Notes: a model not told the origin generated them from the letters alone. Numbered from the stretch's first letter, positions 1 through 12,465 are shown. The stretch: DNA of 64,000 nucleotides from Tillus elongatus (GCA_964006375.1 OZ023268.1:82719835-82783834), one strand, 5' to 3'. Made by a program: numbers and translations.

Positions 1-8
1 AAAAAATT

Positions 9-321
9 CTGGACGCAGTAAGTGCGTTATGGTAGCGAATTTTGATCAAATGCTTAATATTTGAATAGCTCAATTTGCTATTAACCTATAAGGTTGACCA
101 AGTAACGAGTTTTTTCGGGAACACTTTAAGTTTACTTTCGGAAATTTTTGTACATTTTCAAGCAATAAAGTTATTTTGATGAAACATAGCACATTGTTTT
201 TACTATATAGGTTATACTGGTAACCAAATTTGAAGCCTGCTTTCTTAAAAAAACACACATTATTGCTATTAAAAAATAGTTTTATGAAAATTCACTACCA
301 TAACGCACTTGCTGCGTCCAG
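9..321 (-). mobile_element. MITE, CTGGACGCAG-TIR family, copy 1
   Basis: A 313-bp non-coding element is bounded by inverted repeats. The left end reads CTGGACGCAGTAAGTGCG and the right end is its complement CGCACTTGCTGCGTCCAG. It has no plausible ORF. Its body is the reverse complement of the copy at 2239-2506, sharing GGTTATACTGGTAACCAAAT and neighbouring blocks, which fixes its orientation. It is a DNA-transposon-derived MITE by structure; the superfamily is not identified. Confidence 0.75.
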
Positions 322-554
322 AGTTTTTAATTTTTGGATGCAGTTTGGTAGATTATAATTTGCTATTTAAGGATTTTGTAACCAAACTTTCGTAAGAAAA
401 AATATGGTAGTCTTTTTGTAAAAATTGATAGGTAAAGTTTGGCATCTTACATGCATGTTGACACTATTTTTACCTTTTACTTCCTTGTCTTTGCTGAGTT
501 ATTTACATTTAAACTTCTTCGCTGGCCTGGTGCGGTAAGTTAAATAATTGTGGT

Positions 555-2000
555 AAATTTGCAGATTAGCTCACGAACGCTTTCTATAAACTGTTTTCAG
601 ACCCCCCCCCCCAATTTACAAACCACAATAAAAAATTATTATTTACACCACCCAAGGAACTTACGGGACCAGGAGTGAATAGGGGTGCTGGGCGGGGTAG
701 GTAGTAAAAAGGAAATATGAGCAGAAAATGCGAAGAAAATGGGCTTGAAAGCTGTCTTTTCCACATCTTTAAGCCATATCCTCCTTAAACCCTGCCTACC
801 CCGCACAGCACCCCTATTCCCCCAGGTGCCGTATGAATAAGACATTTTTCTTGTGGTTTATGTGACGATGGTGGTTGTATGCACATGAGAGGGGAAGGAA
901 AATAGGACGACGACCCTTCTCCCCGTTAAACTGTGAACGGGGGGGGGGGGGTATTTTCCTTCCACGCTCGCGTGCATACAACCACTCTCGTTGCATAAAC
1001 CGCAAGAAAAATTTCTTGTTCATATCGTCCAAGCAAGTTACGGCACCTAGGGGAATAGAAGTGCTGTGCGAGGTAAGCAGGGTTTAAGGGGGATATGGCT
1101 TCAAGATGTGAAAAAAACAGCTTTCAAGCCCGTTTTCTTCGCATTTTCTGTTCATATTTCCTTTTTTCTACCTACTCCGCCCAGCACCCCTATTCACCTC
1201 AGGTCCCGTAACTTCTTTGGGGGGTGTGAACAAGAATTTTTTCTTGTGGTATGTGCATCCAGGGAGGCCCTACGCATGTTTCTAAAAACAGTTTTTTGAA
1301 AAGCGTTCGGGAGCTAAATTGCAAATTTACGAATTTTTTTTTCAGAAACATGCTTAGAACCTCCCTGGATGCACAAATCACAAAAAAATTTCACGTTCAC
1401 ACCCTCCATAGAAGTCACGGGACCAGGAGTGAATAGGGATGCTGTGCAGGGTAGGTAGTAAAAAGCAAGGATAAGCAGAAAACGCGAAGAAAACGGCTTG
1501 AAAGCTGTTTTTTGTAATTTTTTGAAGTTTTTTCTTGAATTCTCATCCCCCTTAAACCCAGCCTACCTGGCACAGCATCTCCAGGCATCCCAGGTCCCGT
1601 AACTTTTTCGAAGACTGCTCTCAGGACATTTGTCTTGTGGTTTATGCAACGAGGGTGGTTGTATGCATGCAAGAGGGGGAAGGAAAATCCCCACGGCGAA
1701 GCACACACCCCCCGCGTTCGTCGCAATAGTGGGTGGGGGTGGGGGGTGCCGGTGCTTCGTCGGGATTTTCCTTCCCCTCTCGCGTGCATATAACCAACCT
1801 CGTTGCATAAACTACAAGAAAAATGTCTTGTTCATACCCCCCAAGGAAGTTACGGCACTTGGGGGAATAGGGGTGCTGTGTGGGGTGGGAAATGTTTCTT
1901 GTGGTCTGTGCATCCAGGGGGGGTTCTAAGCATGTTTCTGACAAGATTTTTCAAAAAAGCGTTCGGGAGGTTGTCTGCAAATTTACCAAAAAGCTCTTAA
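555..2000. repeat. Array of alternating palindromes (dihedral repeat)
   Basis: At least three inverted-repeat centres follow one another at about 930, 1318 and 1720. Around the first, roughly 648-920 pairs with 945-1230 (GGGGAAGGAAAAT against ATTTTCCTTCC, GGTGGTTGTATGC against GCATACAACCAC). Around the second, CATCCAGGGAGG at 1257 pairs with CCTCCCTGGATG near 1363. Around the third, about 1630-1700 pairs with 1755-1830. The AAAGCGTTCGGGAG segment near 1300 recurs at about 1957 and inverted near 575. Poly-C and poly-G runs sit at 601-612 and about 939-951. Overlapping short reading frames look like by-products of the repeats. Confidence 0.7.
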
Positions 2001-2046
2001 CGAAGTAGGTATCGTGGAACAAACTTTTTGACCCCAAAAATTCGTT

Positions 2047-2072
2047 CCTATTATCGCACTTGCTGTGTCCAG
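2047..2072. repeat. Solo right TIR of the CTGGACGCAG MITE family
   Basis: The sequence reads CGCACTTGCTGTGTCCAG followed by a T-run. It matches the family's right terminus with one change, but no partner left end lies at the usual distance. It is probably a truncated copy. Confidence 0.5.
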
Positions 2073-2238
2073 ATTTTTTTAATTACAATTTTCCAAACTG
2101 GTGTACAAAATAGTTAAAACAAAAATTAAATAATTTCTTTAGAATATACGGCGAGTCGGCAAATCTGGATCAACTAGAAAGCGAGAAACAAATATGTTTT
2201 GTCACACTGAACGTGAAAATGGTGGTTTTTAAAAAAGT

Positions 2239-2506
2239 CTGGAGGCAGCAAGTGCGTGTGTGTTTTTTAAGAAAGCAGGCATCAAATTTGGTTACCAGTA
2301 TAACCTATATAGTAAAAACAATGTGCCATGTTTCATCAAAATAACTTTAATGTTTGAAAATGTAAAAAAATTTCCGAAAGTAAACTTAAAGTGTTGCGGA
2401 AGAAACTCGTTTCTTGGTCAACCTTATAGGTTAATAGCAAATTCAGTTATTCAAATATGAAGCATTTGATCACAATTCGCTACCATAACGCACTTGCTGC
2501 GTCCAG
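2239..2506 (+). mobile_element. MITE, CTGGACGCAG-TIR family, copy 2
   Basis: The left end CTGGAGGCAGCAAGTGCG pairs with CGCACTTGCTGCGTCCAG at the right end. The internal body matches copy 1 in inverse orientation, including AAGCAGGCATCAAATTTGG and AGGTTAATAGCAAATTCAG. The left terminus lacks the usual TTATGGTAG extension, so it is partly eroded. Confidence 0.75.
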
Positions 2507-2599
2507 AATTTCTTTTCTTACAAACATGCATTATATTTCGATGGAAAATGCAAAAATGCAATAACATAAGGCGTGTTTGATTGCAAAAAAAAAGAAAAT

Positions 2600-3050
2600 T
2601 TGTATCACCAACGACTTATGGGCCAGCCTGTGATTGTAGAAATAATTTTTTAAGATGTAGCTCAAGACACCCTATAATTAATGTATACAATTTTTTTTCA
2701 TATCTTGTATAATAACGGATATATTGACCTTTATTGATTTTTTACGAAAATTCGACAAAAATCATATACCATTAAACGCTAAACTCTATACCTAAGACTA
2801 CTGCCAAGCATCAGAGAAAGGGTCTATTGGAAATGAATTTTCGGGAAATATTTTAGTAAAATGAAGGACAATGACGGTTGAAACTAAGACTTCAGGGTTT
2901 GTAAAACATTCTTCTTGAGGCATTTTATTTCCATAACCCGTATTAGATCTAAGTTCTTTGCCTAAATGTTGCCAATTTTGACGTTTTAAATCGCAACTTT
3001 GACGTTTTGAGGAAAACCTCAATTTATTTTTCTTTAAATGCCTATAACTT
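2600..3050 (+). repeat. Internal block of the long interspersed repeat (copy a)
   Basis: This non-coding block recurs at about 10675-11230, 37842-38253, 38752-39153 (inverse), 39583-39850 (inverse) and 63490-63720. Landmarks are ACGACTTATGGGCCAGCCTG, GCATCAGAGAAAGGGTCTAT and TTTTGACGTTTTAAATCGC in that order. It looks like the interior of a larger non-autonomous element to which the MITE termini belong. Confidence 0.6.
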
Positions 3051-3381
3051 TTTTGTCTCTTGACCTACAGTGCTAAATTTTGGTGGGTGACTTACCTATA
3101 ACGATATAAACCCGCGTACCATTTGGTTCCCCTTATTTTGTTAATTAGAAAAAAAAATATTTCAACAACAGACCACGAGGGCTTACAGCCTAAATAGTAT
3201 CGTACCGTGGGTGTCGACAAGGAGGAAAGAGGCAACTTGTTAATTTTGGACTTGAAGGTTTGAAGGTTCGGGGGAGAAGGAAAAACATGTGCCGGCAAGG
3301 AATTCCAGTAAAAGGGTGCATTCGCTCTGTTCCCCTGGTAGATCTGTTGGGGGCAGCAGGTGGAGGAACTATGGACGAAAG

Positions 3382-3470
3382 CTCCTCTGAGCAGTTTTTT
3401 TTTTTTTTGTTCCCTCAGGGCTCGTCCGCGGCCTTGCCGCCCGATAGCACCGCAACCTCCTCTGAGCAGT
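3382..3470 (-). mobile_element. 61-bp 5'-truncated LOA-type LINE tail with 14-bp TSD
   Basis: The direct repeat CTCCTCTGAGCAGT at 3382-3395 and 3457-3470 flanks 61 bp. On the minus strand the insert reads GTTGCGGTGCTATCGGGCGG through a GAGGGAAC motif into a poly-A run. The same tail ends the full-length LOA element at about 25795-25850. This is a target-primed reverse transcription product truncated almost to the 3' end. It sits in the C-terminal coding part of the host LINE. Confidence 0.8.
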
Positions 3471-3486
3471 GCCCGTGCAGATATCT

Positions 3487-3490
<4 letters not shown>

Positions 3491-3549
<59 letters not shown>
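3491..3549. repeat. (GA)n microsatellite
   Basis: About 59 bp of uninterrupted GA dinucleotides lie inside the dead LINE. On the minus strand it reads as a Ser-Leu run, which is not a real protein segment. Confidence 0.95.
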
Positions 3550-3550
<1 letters not shown>

Positions 3551-5794
3551 ACCAACGGCACGTCGGTGGGCAAGGGATGACAGCCTTCGGGTGAAGGTAG
3601 GGTCACCGATGAGACGTATAGCTCTCTTCTGAATGGAGTCCAGGATAGCGAGTGTAGAAGCGACAGCAGCACCCCAGATGTGGGAGCAGTATTCGAGGTT
3701 TGGTTTATTTGTGAAGTATATAAGGTATAGAGATTAGCTGGTGAAAAGTATTTGCGAGCCCGGAAGAGGTAACCTAATTTCTTAGCAGCCGCTTCTCAAT
3801 TAATGTGACATGTTGCTGCCAATTGAGATTTCGATCCACAGAAATGCCAACAAGTGAAAAGGACTCATTGCTTTGGAAACTTGGTTGTTTATTGTGATGG
3901 GTCTAGGGCTGGTGTATCTCTTATGAGAAAGAAAGCAAGACTGTGATTTGGTGGGGTTGAATTGTACCAGATTTCTACTTCCCCAGTCTAATATTTTTTG
4001 GAGGTCCACGGAGGCAGAACCCTCCATGAGTCTGCGATCCTCATCTAATTGGGCTAAAGAGACAGGCTTAGAATATTGTATATTTGAGTGGAGGGTGCTG
4101 TCGTCCGCGTAACTGTGAACTGGGTTGTATGTGCTAGAGAGGAGGTCATTGATGTGGAGAAGAAACAAAGTAGGGGCTAAAGCTGAACCTTGAGGAACTC
4201 CTGCATTAATTGGATACAGTTTAGAGGAATGGCCATCCACGACAACAGAAATGCTCCGTTTGGAGAGGAAATTTGCTGTCCACGTACAGTTTTGGTGGTA
4301 GGCCATAGGCCGGTAATTTATTAAGCAGCGCTGCGTGCCAGACCTGGTCGAATGCTTTGGATATGTCTAGAGCTACAATCTGGGATTCACCGTGTAGTTC
4401 CATAGACTTGTTCCAAGAATGGGTGACAAAGGAAGGGAGGTCGGCAGTTGATCTGCGCTGACGGAATCCATACTGTCTGTCGTGGATTAGACTGTGTTTT
4501 TCAAGAAATTTTAGTAATTCGGTGTTTATATACTTTTCTTTTTAGGAAGCGCTTTGGATCCTTTCTTGGGGACGGGTTGTACTCGAGCAGTTTTCCAGTG
4601 ACTAGGGAATATGCCTCTATTGTAAGATGTCTGAAACAGACGAGTCAGGACAGGAGCAAGTTCTGGTGCGCATTTTTTGGGAACAATTGCTGGGATCTCG
4701 TCAAGGCCAGAGGCATTCGTGGTATTAAGAGAAGAGAGCATCTTTCGTACCTTTTTAGTTTTGAAAGTGATATCCGTCATTTTATGCGCGACATTGGGGA
4801 CTTTTGGTGGTTGAACATTTGGAGGTGGGTTGAGAGTAGAATTGCCGACGAACAACGAGGCAAAAAGTACAGCCTTGCGCAGGGCGGTAGAAACAATTTC
4901 ATCCCGCGAGGCAAGAGGTGGGAACGTGCTCTTGCAGAAAGTATTTCCAATAGATTTAGCAAGAGTTCAGAAGGGTTTGCTGCCGCTGGCGCTTAAGATG
5001 ACTTTGTTTTTGATGTGGTTATTAAGCGAGTTTTTTGCCTCAGAAAGAATGCGAACATAGCGGTTTCTTGCGTCGTTAAATGCTTGACGGTTTTCTTGAC
5101 TGGGATTGTGTAGAAGCTTTTTGTGAGCTTTGGCCTTTTCAAGTCTGGCCTTGTCACAGGATTTAGAGAACCAGGGCTTTTGAGTGGCTGCAGAGGTTTT
5201 CTGTCTACGTGAAATAAATAATTCCATGTCAGCTGGATAATTTCGGTGACGTTTTGTGAGATATCAGAGGGGTCAGGATGAGAGAAGCAGACAGACTTCC
5301 ATGGAAATGAGGAAAAGTAATCTCGCATTTCGTCCCAGTTCGCGGAGTTGTAGTGCCAAACTATACGTGGGTGTGATGACTGTGTGACCTCGGGTTGCAT
5401 TCTACAGGAAGCAGTGGCCATGCGGTGGTCTGAACGACGCAGGGGAGGGGGGGGGGGTGACTGATATCTTATAGCAGTCAGGATTTTCAGTAAGAAGGAG
5501 ATCCAAGGGATTTGAGCTGTGTGTTGGGATGCGAGGAAAGTAAGTAGGTTGCTGAACCATATTGGCTAAAGAATTGCTGGCTGCAGAGGCATCCGCTGCT
5601 CTTCCTTGTGCATCGGTATTTGAAGATCCTAGCCATTCGTTATTACGGACATTGAAGTGACCAAGAATAGTGACCTCGGAGGAAGGATATTTAGAAATCA
5701 GATGGTCGGTTTTTTCAGAAAGGTAGTCAAAGAGCTGGACAAAGTTGTTGTCAGAAAGTGACCGGTAAATGCAACAGATGAATTTAGTTGAAGC

Positions 5795-5798
<4 letters not shown>

Positions 5799-5840
<42 letters not shown>
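5799..5840. repeat. (GA)n microsatellite, second tract in the same LINE
   Basis: About 40 bp of GA dinucleotides interrupt the endonuclease coding region of the minus-strand LINE. It probably expanded from a short Ser-Leu-encoding stretch. Confidence 0.95.
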
Positions 5841-5844
<4 letters not shown>

Positions 5845-6399
5845 TTTTATCCATAGTATGTATTTTCTTCCAGCTTCTAAATTGGGGAGTGTGGTGCAGG
5901 GTAGATTGCTACGGACGTACGCGCACACGCCTCCATGCAATCTAAAGGAAGTAAGGAGCTCATACCCCGGGAAATTAAGGTGATTAGTGGCTGTTTTGGC
6001 ACTGATTTGAGTTTCAGTAAGGAAGAGGAGTTGGGGCCTATTAGCCTGGAGGAAATGGTGGACGGAGTACAGGTTAGAATTTAGGCCACGTATATTCGAG
6101 AAGGATATGTTAAATGTTGATGCTGCCCCCCCCCCCTGTACACCCCTCTCCCGGAGATCCGAATGGAGGGGTATTTTACCTCCGGAATCTTTTGTACAGG
6201 GAGGAGCCATCATCATTTTTGCTTATAAGCGAAACCGACTCATACACCAGAACCGGAAACGTCCGTTGGGACTTCACCGGCCCCTTGATGTAAGGGGTGG
6301 TACCTCCTCGGGCGTGAAAAAAATCCTTTACTATCACGTAAAGGAAAATTCCACTACCACCTACCATATTGCAAGTATACCACACGAGATATAATTTTG

Positions 6400-7010
<611 letters not shown>

Positions 7011-7033
7011 ACATATTTTTTTAAATCTCCGGG

Positions 7034-7890
7034 CTAATTGTGTCGCATTTCATTCGTGATGCGATTTTGCAGTTCACCAACATTTTGTGGTCTGTTGACG
7101 TAGACTTTGGATTTTAAATAACCCCATAAAAATAATCCAGTGGTGTAAGATCTGAGATATCGCCGGTCATTATATCGGTCATCGCCTGCCAATCCACCTC
7201 CTAGAAAAGCGATTGTCCAGAAAATCTCGAACAGGGCGTGCATAGCACGTCTTGCTGAAACCATATGATTTTCTCTGGGAGGTCAGGATAATTGTAGTTT
7301 GGAAAATTGTAAGCGCTGGAGCAACGTCATTTTGCAATACTTCCAGTGGGGGTTCATTTAAAGAAGAAAGGCGCTACCTTTCTTTCATCAATCAACTGTT
7401 GCAACCCACATATTTAATAGCTGCGAGTGTTGAGTATGTGCCTCCACCACCTCCAATATCTGCAATTTTGACTGTGCCATGAAGACTAAACGTTACCCCA
7501 CCCGAAAAAAGTATTTGCCGGTGTAGACGTTGACTTGCTGGGCACAAATCCATCAAAGATTCACAAAACTTTCGTTGAGTAGGAGTTGAGCTTTGTAGAG
7601 ATAATTCCTCATGGCACGTAGCACTGTTGTCTGACCAACTTCATTTTCTAATGCAACCAAACGAGACATCTTATGAGGATTCTTTTCTATACTTAACAAA
7701 ATGTTTAGGCTTTGGAATGTCCTCAACACCGCCAGTTTCTCTAATTTTAGATTCAATCTTACTGACTGTGGATTGTCTAATAGGGCGATCTGAATAATTT
7801 GCATTAAACAAAATGCAATCTTCTTGCGGATTGTTCAGAGAAGTTTTAGAGATAAATGCAGATCTTGCCACACGTGTATATGGCGTTTAG
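7034..7890 (-). pseudogene. Decayed mariner-like transposase
   Basis: Minus-strand fragments include an N-terminal helix-turn-helix part (IRQSTVSKIESKIRETGG near 7770) and a following segment (NPHKMSRLVALENEVGQTT near 7650). The C-terminal end shows FLWGYLKSKVYVNRPQNVG near 7120, the region after the last catalytic Asp in insect mariner relatives. The central catalytic part is lost or unreadable. Frames are broken, and I see no intact TIR pair. Confidence 0.6.
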
Positions 7891-8146
7891 TCTTTTCTCT
7901 AGTAACAACTATCGTAAAAAACGCGGTTTATTAAGAAATTCAAAGTGCGACGATCCAATATCGCACAACTGGCGGCGCTATTTTTACATTTAGACGTCAT
8001 TATTATTGACTGTAAATAAATCAATCAGACGTTACATCGTTGAACTCAGACTAAGTAAAAACATACAAGGTGTTTCATTTAAAACAAAAAAGTTGTTACC
8101 CTTTCTGAGAAAAATTGAAGTCTGACAACAATGCTCACATAAAAAT

Positions 8147-8258
8147 CAATGGCTGCGTTCATCAAAGGCTGAGTGTAAGCGCTCATATGTTGACTGTTGA
8201 CTAATAACATATGATACAATTCAGCGGTTTGGAATCTTATGAACGCACTGTTGTATAT
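8147..8258 (+). repeat. Dispersed repeat with TGCGTTCAT/ATGAACGCA ends, copy 1
   Basis: GGCTGCGTTCATC at the left and CTTATGAACGCACTGTTG at the right are inverted relative to each other. The interior shares TTGACTGTTG and ACAATTCAGCGGTT with 42370-42473. It is likely a small MITE of about 110 bp. Confidence 0.5.
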
Positions 8259-8399
8259 CGCCGGGCAATGCTTGCAATGTATAGAATAATGTACGTGCGT
8301 GTATGTGCGTGTGGCCAGCGTACGAAAGATGGTAGCCATAGTGTGGGAAATAGGTTAGTGAGACAGAGACAGGCAATTATCAGTTGGCCATCTAGTTGA

Positions 8400-10270
8400 C
8401 GTAAACTTCACAAATAAAAATATCTAATGTTTATTCACTCAAATGTCAAATGACTTAGAATTTCCGTCCCTTTCTAGACGGCATAAATGACCATATTTTA
8501 GACGGTTCTCAGCTTACCTGTGTAATTGTGTTTCCCTAACCACTGCATCAACTTTGTCGAAAATGGAATCAACGAATGCGAAAATAATAAATTTGCTCTA
8601 AACTTTACGGGTACAGTGTACCACTGTTGATGAAATACAATCCGACGCACCACAATTTATTAAATAGCCCTCGTATAGGGTTACATTTTGTGCCAATAAT
8701 CAATAATCCATGTATGAAGATAATTTCTTGTTTTGTTTGCGATAAATATTGATTTATGTGACTAGATTAATGTAAAATAAACAAAATAAAAGGCGTGCTG
8801 GTTAAAGGGTAAGAAATTTATTTTTAATATGAGAATTGATATTCGGCAAGACGTAAACAACCGTGTATTGCTGGCTGCATCAACTAGCTATCAGCAGCAA
8901 ATCTATAACAGAATAACAGAACTCCCTTCATAGAAAAACTGTGAAAATAAATCAAGCAAACTAATCAACAGGTAAGATGACTATAATACTTCTTAGATTA
9001 CCTTCATAATTTAAGCTGTATGTAACATGATGTGGCTATAGAATAGGCACTCTACAATTTACAATATAGATAGGGTTGCCATCTGGATGTTTTTGCTATA
9101 ACAAGGCCGGGCATAGTTAAACTACTTCATCTACGAGGCCGTGTGTCAGATAGCATCCAGAGAATACCTTTTCTCATCATCTCAATAGATTTAATTTAAA
9201 CGTGATAAGAGCGGTGTAATCAAACGTTTAAAAATGCGTTGAGCGTAATGTGAAATAATCTAGAAAACAAAGCCGCATCACAATCCGTCCTCTATTGATG
9301 GGCAGCTGTACTAATAGCGTAATAGCTTATTTATTTGTTTCTGTATTACACTATAAGAGGGCAACTTGGTCGTTAAATTTTTACCTGTTTGCCGGGGTAT
9401 TCACCGACTTTATGTTTGAGAACAATCACATAGAGAGAGGGGACAAGTAACCAAGTAACGTGAATTTGAATTTAGATAATGCACAGAGAAGTGTTACGTG
9501 AAACAGAACGATGGCCATTTTTTGGTACGTAAACAGTTTTGAATGATTTGTGTTTTTTGAGTGAAAAGTGAATTAAACCTTCCAATATTTTAATCAAACT
9601 AAAATGTATGAGTCTGCGGCTTATGGTTGTAAGAATCGAACTGACAAGAAAGATCCCGACATTGCACTTCACAAGTAAATTCATTCATTGCCACTTGGGA
9701 CTCGTTGAATTATTTACGGCATATTTCTCGATTTAGGTAAGTAATGACTGTGTGTTCTCAGTATATAGTTGCAATAAGTATATATCAACGAATTTGGTCA
9801 TTTCTCACGAATTTCAATGATATTTTCATTCATGATTGCCACTTTTTAAATCAGCATGTGTTCAATATGGCTACCAATGGCGTGCATCGCAGATTTCTCT
9901 GGGCTGTCCAATTTTCATGATAATTTCCATGCATTGGCATTTTGAGACGCGAATTACGAAAATGAGCAAACAAATCTGAAATTCTTATTCTAGATTTTTA
10001 TTTGATTTCCCGGAAGTTGAACATATATCTCCATTCATTGGAAGAAAATGTATGTACACATCAAAGAACTTTTCTTCAGCTAATAAAGAAACATTATATT
10101 ATTTCAATTGGTTTTTGTGTAGATCACGCATTCACTAAACTGTTCACAAGGAAGTTCTGATTGGTAATTTAGAAGTAAATAAGTTTATAGCCACATATCA
10201 CGTGACTTTTCATTTTATTGATTTCAGGCTGTCATTGCGAATTCATAATGGCGGACATTTTTCAGTCATA
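8400..10270. other. No recognisable gene or element
   Basis: AT-rich sequence with only short open frames of no recognisable content. I see no TIR, poly-A-tailed LINE end or TE protein fragment. Confidence 0.5.
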
Positions 10271-10277
10271 AAAAAGT

Positions 10278-10584
10278 CTGGACGCAGCAAGTGCGATACG
10301 GTAGTGAAAATTCATAAAAATTTGTTTAATAGCAAATAATATGTCCTTTTTTTAATGAAAGCAGGCATCAAGTTTGGGTACCAGTATAACTTATATAATA
10401 GAAACGATATACCATATTTCATAAAAGTAACTATATTGTTTGAAAATGTACAATTCTTTGAAAGTACACTTAAAATGTTTCCGAAAAAACTGGTTTCTTA
10501 GCCAACGAGCCTTAGGTTAATTGAGTTATTGAAATTTGAAGCATTGACAGAAAAATCGCGACCAAAAACACTTGGCGCGTCCCG
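10278..10584 (+). mobile_element. MITE, CTGGACGCAG-TIR family, copy 3
   Basis: The left terminus CTGGACGCAGCAAGTGCG is intact. The right terminus survives only as ACACTTGGCGCGTCCCG. The body matches copy 2 in the same orientation (AAAGCAGGCATCAAGTTTGG). Confidence 0.7.
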
Positions 10585-10674
10585 AATTTTTTTCTTACAC
10601 ACACATGCCTTATCTTTCGATGGAAAATGCAATAATATAAGGCGTGTTCGATTAAAAAAAAAAGAAAATGTATT

Positions 10675-11230
10675 ACACCAACGATTTATTGCCCACCCTG
10701 TGATTGTAAAAATAATTTTATAAGATGCAGCTCAAGACACCCTCAAATTAACATATATTTTGCTTGTATCTTGTATAATAACGGATATGTTGAGCTTCAC
10801 CGTAGAAATGCGTCACCATGTATACATGTAAACAGATAAAAACTGAAACTAACGCGGATTTGGGTTTTATGGGGCCTAGGTCGCGGCCATTTGAAGAAAT
10901 ATTTTCAAAATTCAAAAGTGGCGGTCTCAATAGCGAATTTTTCGCTACAAATTACAGACTGTCAAATTATAAACTCTAAAACCAAAACTACTGCCAAAGC
11001 ATCAGAGAAAGGGTCTATTTGAAATGAATTTTCAGCAAATATTTTAGTAAAATGAACGACAATGACGGTTGAAGCTGAAACTTAAAGTTTTGTAAAAAAC
11101 ATTTCTTGCCACATTTTATCTACATAACCCATATTCGTTTCAGATTCTTTGCCTAAAACTTGCCACTTGTGACGTATCAAATTGTAACTTTGACGTTTTT
11201 AGAAGAAAGACTATAAAATTTTCAAAATAT
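10675..11230 (+). repeat. Internal block of the long interspersed repeat (copy b)
   Basis: It carries the same ordered landmarks as 2600-3050 (AAGATGCAGCTCAAGACACC, GCATCAGAGAAAGGGTCTAT, AATGACGGTTGAAGCTGAAA). A GGGTTTTATGGGGCCTAGG box of the (TA)n repeats is inserted or joined at about 10860. Confidence 0.55.
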
Positions 11231-11519
11231 TTTTTCTGGTAGTTGTTGACCTTTTTGCGCCAGACAACTCCATTTTTGTCTGAAATATACACTAGATTTT
11301 GTTATCGATACAAAATATTTTTGGTTTTGTGCGTTCCTGTGGTCATCAGTGAGGTCATTTTTTAAATTTAAATCCCTATTACTTTTTTCCTTTTAACCTA
11401 GAGATCTAAATTTTAGTACGGAGTATGCTTTTTTATAACATAAACCTACCAAATTTGGTTGCCATAGCTTTGTTGTTTCCGGAGATAAAAAAATGCCCAA
11501 AGAAAATTCAAAATTTTTG

Positions 11520-12055
11520 TCTTTATTAAATCGAAAAATTCTAGTTTGCTTAAATCCGAAAATCTTACTTGTAGTTGATTAATTATTGTGTCTAAATCTA
11601 AAATGTCATTAAAAATTTGTTTATAATTCTGTTTTAAATTTTGAGTACTTAATGTTGTCTTTCTTTTCTTTGGTGCTGGTTTGTTATTTTCAAAATCCTC
11701 AAATAAGGAGTTGTAAATTTGGTTAAAATGAATTTCATTATGTCTAAACTTGCAATATAGTAGTTAATAGTTAATACAATCAGACGTTTCTTAGCGTAAG
11801 AAATATCTGTGCTTTTATTTTGTAAAATTAAAAATACAACATCGGTATGTTCAAATATAAATTTAAAAGTGTGTAAAAGAAAAAGACAATGGGGATTTAA
11901 GATGACGTTTTAGGCCAATAGATTCTCTCAGAGTTTGTTGATCTTGTTTGAAATCATCCTGGTTCAAAATATAATCAGAAACTTTTATTAAATTGCTTCT
12001 GTTCGACAACACTGTAGAAACTATCCTAAAAGTAAAATTCCACCTTACCACCGCT
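11520..12055 (-). pseudogene. hAT-like transposase C-terminal fragment
   Basis: Minus-strand reading begins VRWNFTFRIVSTVLSNR and continues LRESIGLKRHLKSPLSFSF near 11900. After a short gap comes RHNEIHFNQIYNSLFEDF and KLEFFDLIKT toward 11520. This resembles the helical region before the dimerisation domain of insect hAT transposases of the zinc-finger-MYM/DUF4371 type. It lacks the N-terminus and catalytic region. Assignment is by motif memory only. Confidence 0.5.
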
Positions 12056-12465
12056 CACAGCAGGGGAGTCTGGCCTCCGAGCACGTGATTTTAAGCGCGG
12101 TTTTAATTAGTTTGCCAGCGCGCTAGTGCTTGTATGCATTCAAATAAATGTGTTCAAGTATGGTCCAAAGTCGAAAACATGGGAACCGGGCCTCCGTGAC
12201 GTCACACAAGCACACAAGAAAATCGCGCCGTTTTGGTAATATACTTCTCAGCAGCGTTGCCGGTTGTAATTGTAATTGCAAATTTAGAGATTTTTTATAT
12301 GAATATAGTTTGAATAATAATTAATAATATGAATAAGTATGACTTTGATATTAAATATTGGATTAAAGTTATATGTAACTAACTGACTACTTGAATAGGG
12401 AGGATGTAACTAATTCTGACTAGGGAGGCCCGGCCTCCTCTGCCTCCTTAGAGAAACCGCCACTG
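12056..12465 (-). mobile_element. hAT-type terminus and adjacent non-coding DNA
   Basis: On the minus strand the sequence starts at 12465 as CAGTGGCGGTTTCTCTAAGG, a typical hAT end. The rest is GC-richer non-coding DNA leading to the transposase fragment at 12055. The opposite terminus was not found, so the element is internally deleted or truncated. Confidence 0.5.

Larger units (their letters stand above)
3092..6220 (-). pseudogene. Decayed non-LTR retrotransposon (CR1/Jockey-group LINE)
   Basis: Reading on the minus strand from 6216 down, fragments appear in the usual ORF2 order. An endonuclease start (SFSNIRGLNSN, LLFLTETQIS) lies near 6110-5970. A second endonuclease block (EVTILGHFNV) lies near 5670. 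A linker with SGLDEIPAIV and RVQPVPKKGSK lies near 4700-4560. The RT core has LDISKAFDQVWH near 4350, INAGVPQGSALAP near 4190 and YADDSTLHS near 4100. A C-terminal tail runs to about 3100. Frames change repeatedly and stops intervene, so it is dead. Two (GA)n tracts fall in the coding region. Clade is uncertain: RT motifs suit the CR1/Jockey assemblage, and no RNase H is seen. Confidence 0.8.

Noticed and set aside
1415..1944. Overlapping 80-124 codon frames on both strands
   Set aside because: They fall within the palindrome array, repeat each other in inverse, and show no domain.
3360..3672. Ser-Leu or Arg-Glu repeat proteins
   Set aside because: They are the (GA)n microsatellite read in frame within a dead LINE.
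4448..4996. 182-codon plus-strand ORF
   Set aside because: It is antisense to the LINE RT region, whose motifs are readable on the minus strand; no domain was recognised in it.
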